A stretch of 63,848 nt of DNA. Source: an uncultured Ruminococcus sp. Its GTDB lineage: Bacteria > Bacillota > Clostridia > Oscillospirales > Ruminococcaceae. The stretch is taken from the NCBI GenBank assembly GCA_900545345.1, contig UQYQ01000013.1:1-63848 (forward strand), given 5' to 3'. Every line of letters starts with the position of its first letter. Position 1 is the stretch's first letter. Below, in pieces: positions 60,781 to 63,848 of the stretch. A program made the position numbers and the translations under genes. The notes beneath the pieces are model-generated. The model saw nothing but the letters and a program-made list of their open reading frames with translations, had not been told where the DNA came from and made no database searches.

Positions 60781-61668
60781 ATGAAGTATATAGATTTAGA
60801 CGGAAACAAATTTAATAACGAAACATTTCAGGACAAGCTTTTAAAGAAAGTTTATGCATCGCCGATAGGCAGGGCGATTATAAAACCCCTGACACATGAT
60901 ATAGTTTCATATATAGGCGGAGCTTTTCTTAATACAAGGTTTTCAAGGATTTTTATCAGACCTTTTATAAAAAGCAATAATATTGATATGAATTTATATG
61001 AATATGGTGAGCAAAGTGACAGCAGTACCGGCGTTGACAAGTATTACGGATATAAATCGTATAATGATTTTTTCACCAGAAGAATAAAGAAAACGAAGCG
61101 TATTATCGGTAACAGCGATATTGTTTCACCGAGCGACGGAAAAATTTCCTGCTATGAAATTTCAGGAGATACAAAGTTTGAAATAAAAAATTCAGTTTAT
61201 TCTGTGGCGTCTATACTCAAAAGCAAAGCTCTTGCTGAAAAATTCAAGGGCGGATATGCTGTTGTTATCAGACTTTCAGTAGATGATTATCATAGATACT
61301 GTTATTGTACAGACGGAAAAAAATCAGCAGACAGATATATCAGAGGTGTACTGCATACGGTTAATCCTGCGGCTTTTGAAAGTATTGAGATTTTTAAAGA
61401 AAATTCAAGAGAATACTGTTTGATAGAAACCGAAAAGGATATTGTGGTTCAGATGGAAGTCGGTGCATTGATGGTCGGACGCATTTCAAACAATGATATA
61501 TATCCTTGTAAGGTTACGAAAGGTGATGAAAAGGGTTTTTTTGAATTTGGCGGCTCTACTATTGTTTTATTTCTTCAAAAAGAGAGAACGCTTTGTCATG
61601 ATTTTTTAAAGAATACTAAAGACGGATTCGAGACTATTGTTAATCAAGGTGAAAACATCGCAAATTAA
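60781..61668 (+). CDS. psd: Phosphatidylserine decarboxylase
   Basis: A 295-residue enzyme that makes phosphatidylethanolamine. The self-cleavage site GGST is at about 257-260 (EFGGSTIVLFLQ), where Ser becomes the pyruvoyl group. Other motifs are YKSYNDFFTRRIK, VSPSDGKISCYE and RLSVDDYHRYC. It is the Psd-II-like (longer) form. It follows pssA, giving a phosphatidylethanolamine pathway. Confidence 0.92.
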   Translation: MKYIDLDGNKFNNETFQDKLLKKVYASPIGRAIIKPLTHDIVSYIGGAFLNTRFSRIFIRPFIKSNNIDMNLYEYGEQSDSSTGVDKYYGYKSYNDFFTRRIKKTKRIIGNSDIVSPSDGKISCYEISGDTKFEIKNSVYSVASILKSKALAEKFKGGYAVVIRLSVDDYHRYCYCTDGKKSADRYIRGVLHTVNPAAFESIEIFKENSREYCLIETEKDIVVQMEVGALMVGRISNNDIYPCKVTKGDEKGFFEFGGSTIVLFLQKERTLCHDFLKNTKDGFETIVNQGENIAN

Positions 61669-61715
61669 TATTTTACGTTTTAAATCAGTTATAAAATTGA
61701 GGATAGGATAAATTA

Positions 61716-63689
61716 ATGAATACATTTGATTATGAAAAGTTTGATAGAGAAAATGCTTATTTCGGCAATGATTTAGGTGCGGTAATTATTGATGATAAAA
61801 CACAATTCAAGGTTTGGTCACCTAATTCATCAGCCGTTTTTTTAAATTTGTACAGTGAGGGTGAAGGAGATAACCTGATTGAGAGTGCTCCCATGCAAAG
61901 GCAGGAGAAGGGTGTTTGGACTTTAACAGCTTCAAAGAATTTAGACGGTATTTTTTATACATATACTTTCGAGTATGACGGACAGCGTCATGAGACAATT
62001 GATATCTATGCGAAAGCCTGCGGGATAAACGGTGACAGAGGGGCTGTTGTTGACTTCAAAACAACAAATCCACCGAATTGGGAAAAGGTTAAAAATCCGG
62101 AATGCAAAAGTCCCTGTGATGTTATTATATATGAGACTAATGTCAGGGATTTTTCAATTGATAAAACAAGCGGGGTTAGCGATGAAAACAGAGGAAGATT
62201 TTTAGCATTTACCGAAAAAGACACATCTTATAACGGAACAGAAACCTGTTTGGCACATTTAAAATCTCTCGGTATTACTCATGTGCATTTACTTCCGGTG
62301 TTTGATTTTGCAACTATTGACGAAAAAATTCCGATTACGGAAAATAAAAATTACAATTGGGGATATGACCCTAAAAATTATAATTGCTTAGAAGGGTCAT
62401 ATTCGACAAATCCTTATGACCCTAAATCCAGAATAAAAGAGTTTAAACAGCTTGTTCAGTCGTTACACGAAAACAATATCGGTGTGATAATGGATGTTGT
62501 TTATAATCACACATATGAAAGTGTTAATTCTTGTTTTCATAAAACTTTTCCTTTTTATTATCACAGAACTAAAAATAATTGGTTTTCTAATGGTTCGGGG
62601 TGCGGAAATGAGTTAGCTTCTGAGCGTGCCATGGTAAGAAAGTATATTCTTGATTCTGTTGAATTTTGGGCGAGAGAATATAAAATCGACGGTTTCAGAT
62701 TTGACCTTATGGGACTTCTTGATATCGAAACGGTTAATTTAATAAGGGATAAATTGAGTGAAATAAATCCACAGATATTGATGTACGGTGAAGGATGGAC
62801 AGGCGGAGAATCTCCTCTCCCTGCACAAAAGCTTGCATATAAATGGAATTCATATCAATTCGCCAGAGTAGGTTTATTTAATGATAATATTCGTGACTCT
62901 GTTAAAGGCGGAGTATTTAATATAATGGATACAGGATATGTTAGCGGAAATTACAATACATCAAATCTGATAAGAAGAGGACTTTCGGGAAGTATTCCTC
63001 ACAGTCAGGTAAACGGGAATGATGATGCATGCTTTGCTTATAATCCCACTCAGACTATAAATTATTGTGAAGCACATGATAATCATACATTATGGGACAA
63101 ACTCACAATTTGTGCAAGGCAATACACTTTAGAAGAGCGTGTTAAGATGGATAAGCTTTCAGCCGCTATAGTGATTTTGGCACAGGGAGTTCCGTTTTTA
63201 GAAATAGGACAGGACTTTTTGCGTTCGAAGCCAAAAGCAGCAAACGGAAATGAAAATGCTTTAAACAATGATTTTAGTTTCAGCGGTAACAGCTATAATG
63301 CACCCGATGAAACAAACTCAATCAAGTGGAATCAGAAACAAGATAATTTTAGCGTCTTTGAATATTATAAAACACTGATTAAAATCAGAAAAAAATATCC
63401 TCAGCTAAGACTTTCAAGAAGAGAAGATGTTGAGGCACAGATGAGATTTTTCGATACAGGTGATTTCAATATAATAGGATATTCTGTTATCGATACAAAA
63501 TCAGAGAACAAGTCGACTATAGTGGTTTTGTTAAATCCGTATAATGAGATTAAAGCTTCTAAGCTCCCTGAAGGAGAGTATAAGGTTATTTTAAGCTCTG
63601 ACGGAAAGCAAAGTTTAAAATCCAGCAAAACTTCTTCAGGCAGTATTGAAATCGATGCTATTTCGGCAGTTGTTCTTTTAAAAAAATAA
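61716..63689 (+). CDS. pulA: Type I pullulanase (GH13), cytoplasmic
   Basis: A 657-residue GH13 enzyme that cuts alpha-1,6 links in pullulan, glycogen or branched dextrins. An N-terminal CBM48-like domain (about 20-115, TQFKVWSPNSSAVFLNLYS) precedes the barrel. The pullulanase motif is YNWGYDP (213-219), the nucleophile D330 lies in DGFRFD, the acid/base E359 in MYGEGW, and the third Asp in EAHDNHTLWD. No signal peptide, so it debranches internal glycogen or imported dextrins. Start after TTGAGGATAGGATAAATTAATG. A terminator follows. Confidence 0.93.
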   Translation: MNTFDYEKFDRENAYFGNDLGAVIIDDKTQFKVWSPNSSAVFLNLYSEGEGDNLIESAPMQRQEKGVWTLTASKNLDGIFYTYTFEYDGQRHETIDIYAKACGINGDRGAVVDFKTTNPPNWEKVKNPECKSPCDVIIYETNVRDFSIDKTSGVSDENRGRFLAFTEKDTSYNGTETCLAHLKSLGITHVHLLPVFDFATIDEKIPITENKNYNWGYDPKNYNCLEGSYSTNPYDPKSRIKEFKQLVQSLHENNIGVIMDVVYNHTYESVNSCFHKTFPFYYHRTKNNWFSNGSGCGNELASERAMVRKYILDSVEFWAREYKIDGFRFDLMGLLDIETVNLIRDKLSEINPQILMYGEGWTGGESPLPAQKLAYKWNSYQFARVGLFNDNIRDSVKGGVFNIMDTGYVSGNYNTSNLIRRGLSGSIPHSQVNGNDDACFAYNPTQTINYCEAHDNHTLWDKLTICARQYTLEERVKMDKLSAAIVILAQGVPFLEIGQDFLRSKPKAANGNENALNNDFSFSGNSYNAPDETNSIKWNQKQDNFSVFEYYKTLIKIRKKYPQLRLSRREDVEAQMRFFDTGDFNIIGYSVIDTKSENKSTIVVLLNPYNEIKASKLPEGEYKVILSSDGKQSLKSSKTSSGSIEIDAISAVVLLKK

Positions 63690-63705
63690 AATAATGCATA
63701 TAAAA

Positions 63706-63735
63706 CCCCCTGCACGTTTTGTGCAGGGGGTTTTT
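63706..63735 (+). terminator. Strong terminator between convergent genes
   Basis: CCCCCTGCAC and GTGCAGGGGG pair perfectly around GTTTT, followed by TTTTT. It ends the pullulanase gene and may also stop the converging gene. Confidence 0.94.
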
Positions 63736-63746
63736 GCTTTTTATTT

Positions 63747-63848
63747 CTACTTTACTTTAACTTTTCTGAGCTTCTTGTTCCACTTGCTGTATACTTTGAT
63801 AGCCTTACCGTTTTTATCTTTGTATGTAGCATAAGCTCTGACTCTTAC
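63747..63848 (-). CDS. C-terminal end of a repeat-containing surface protein (partial)
   Basis: The minus strand reads VRVRAYATYKDKNGKAIKVY, then SKWNKKLRKVKVK and TAG. The pattern (VRVRAY, SKW, KKVKVK) is the end of a fibronectin-III-like repeat that closes many exported clostridial proteins. The rest of the gene lies beyond the right edge, so enzyme activity or total size cannot be given. Confidence 0.7.
   Translation of the reverse strand, partial: VRVRAYATYKDKNGKAIKVYSKWNKKLRKVKVK

Noticed and set aside
1..63848. CRISPR arrays, tRNA or rRNA genes, insertion sequences and prophage
   Set aside because: I saw no regularly spaced repeats, no tRNA-like cloverleaf with CCA-type ends, no rRNA words and no transposase or phage structural proteins; a covariance-model scan would be needed to exclude small RNAs.

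Overview
The window looks like a contig from an anaerobic, low-GC, spore-forming member of the Clostridia, probably a Ruminococcaceae/Oscillospiraceae gut bacterium. The evidence is AT-rich DNA with strong GGAGG-type ribosome binding sites, an NAD(P)-linked [FeFe]-hydrogenase cluster, RNase Y, a T-box before thrS, sporulation and germination genes (spoVT, spoVAC, gerKA/KB/KC), and a large investment in glycan handling. No rRNA, tRNA, CRISPR array, insertion sequence or intact phage gene was seen. The first ~700 bases are clearly richer in GC and encode part of an unrelated glutamyl-tRNA synthetase joined in frame to a hydrogenase gene, so the left edge is probably an assembly chimera.

Layout. 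0.7-7.8 kb: a leftward operon for the electron-transfer subunits of a bifurcating-type hydrogenase (HndA, an ATPase-fold protein, HndB, HndC), facing a rightward operon with two DRTGG proteins, an RsbW-like ATPase, a putative sensory [FeFe] hydrogenase, a PHP hydrolase and a DtxR-like regulator. 7.9-10.7 kb: a DUF4830-like protein, a pseudouridine synthase and an MsmX/UgpC-type sugar ATPase. 10.9-15.8 kb: RNase Y, then a threonine T-box leader controlling two unknown genes plus thrS. 16.0-29.7 kb: one operon of nine genes with two LolD/MacB-type ATPases, a giant CBM-bearing solute-binding protein, four CUT1 sugar permeases, an NHL/TPR membrane-anchored protein, a Yip1 protein and a DUF5696 giant exoprotein. 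29.9-33.8 kb: GH95 and GH26 glycosidases. This is the best candidate for an undescribed system: a composite glycan uptake or envelope machine.

33.9-39 kb: a phosphoesterase, three disordered N/Q/S-rich small proteins, then a patch of different composition (gene remnants, cupin, ferredoxin, Crp/Fnr regulator, GNAT) that looks acquired. 39-48 kb: lysS-greA, a gene under Spo0A-like boxes, nrdR, DUF4363/YetF, and the GerK-type germinant receptor operon, which carries a hairpin-rich insertion. 47.9-55 kb: Asp23/FakA-like pair, purB, metY, a cytidylate-kinase-like protein, an orphan spoVAC and a YkgJ protein. 55-63.8 kb: secF/secD, spoVT, mscL, a mraY paralogue with pssA and psd, a cytoplasmic pullulanase, and the last codons of a cell-surface repeat protein.

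How the parts fit: extracellular glycan capture (solute-binding protein, DUF5696, GH26 lipoprotein) feeds permeases energised either by the operon's own ATPases or by the unlinked MsmX-like ATPase. Cytoplasmic GH95 and pullulanase would then process oligosaccharides and glycogen. Fermentation electrons leave through the hydrogenase, with the second hydrogenase cluster as a likely H2/redox signalling module. All functions are inferred from reading protein sequences by eye; no database search was possible.
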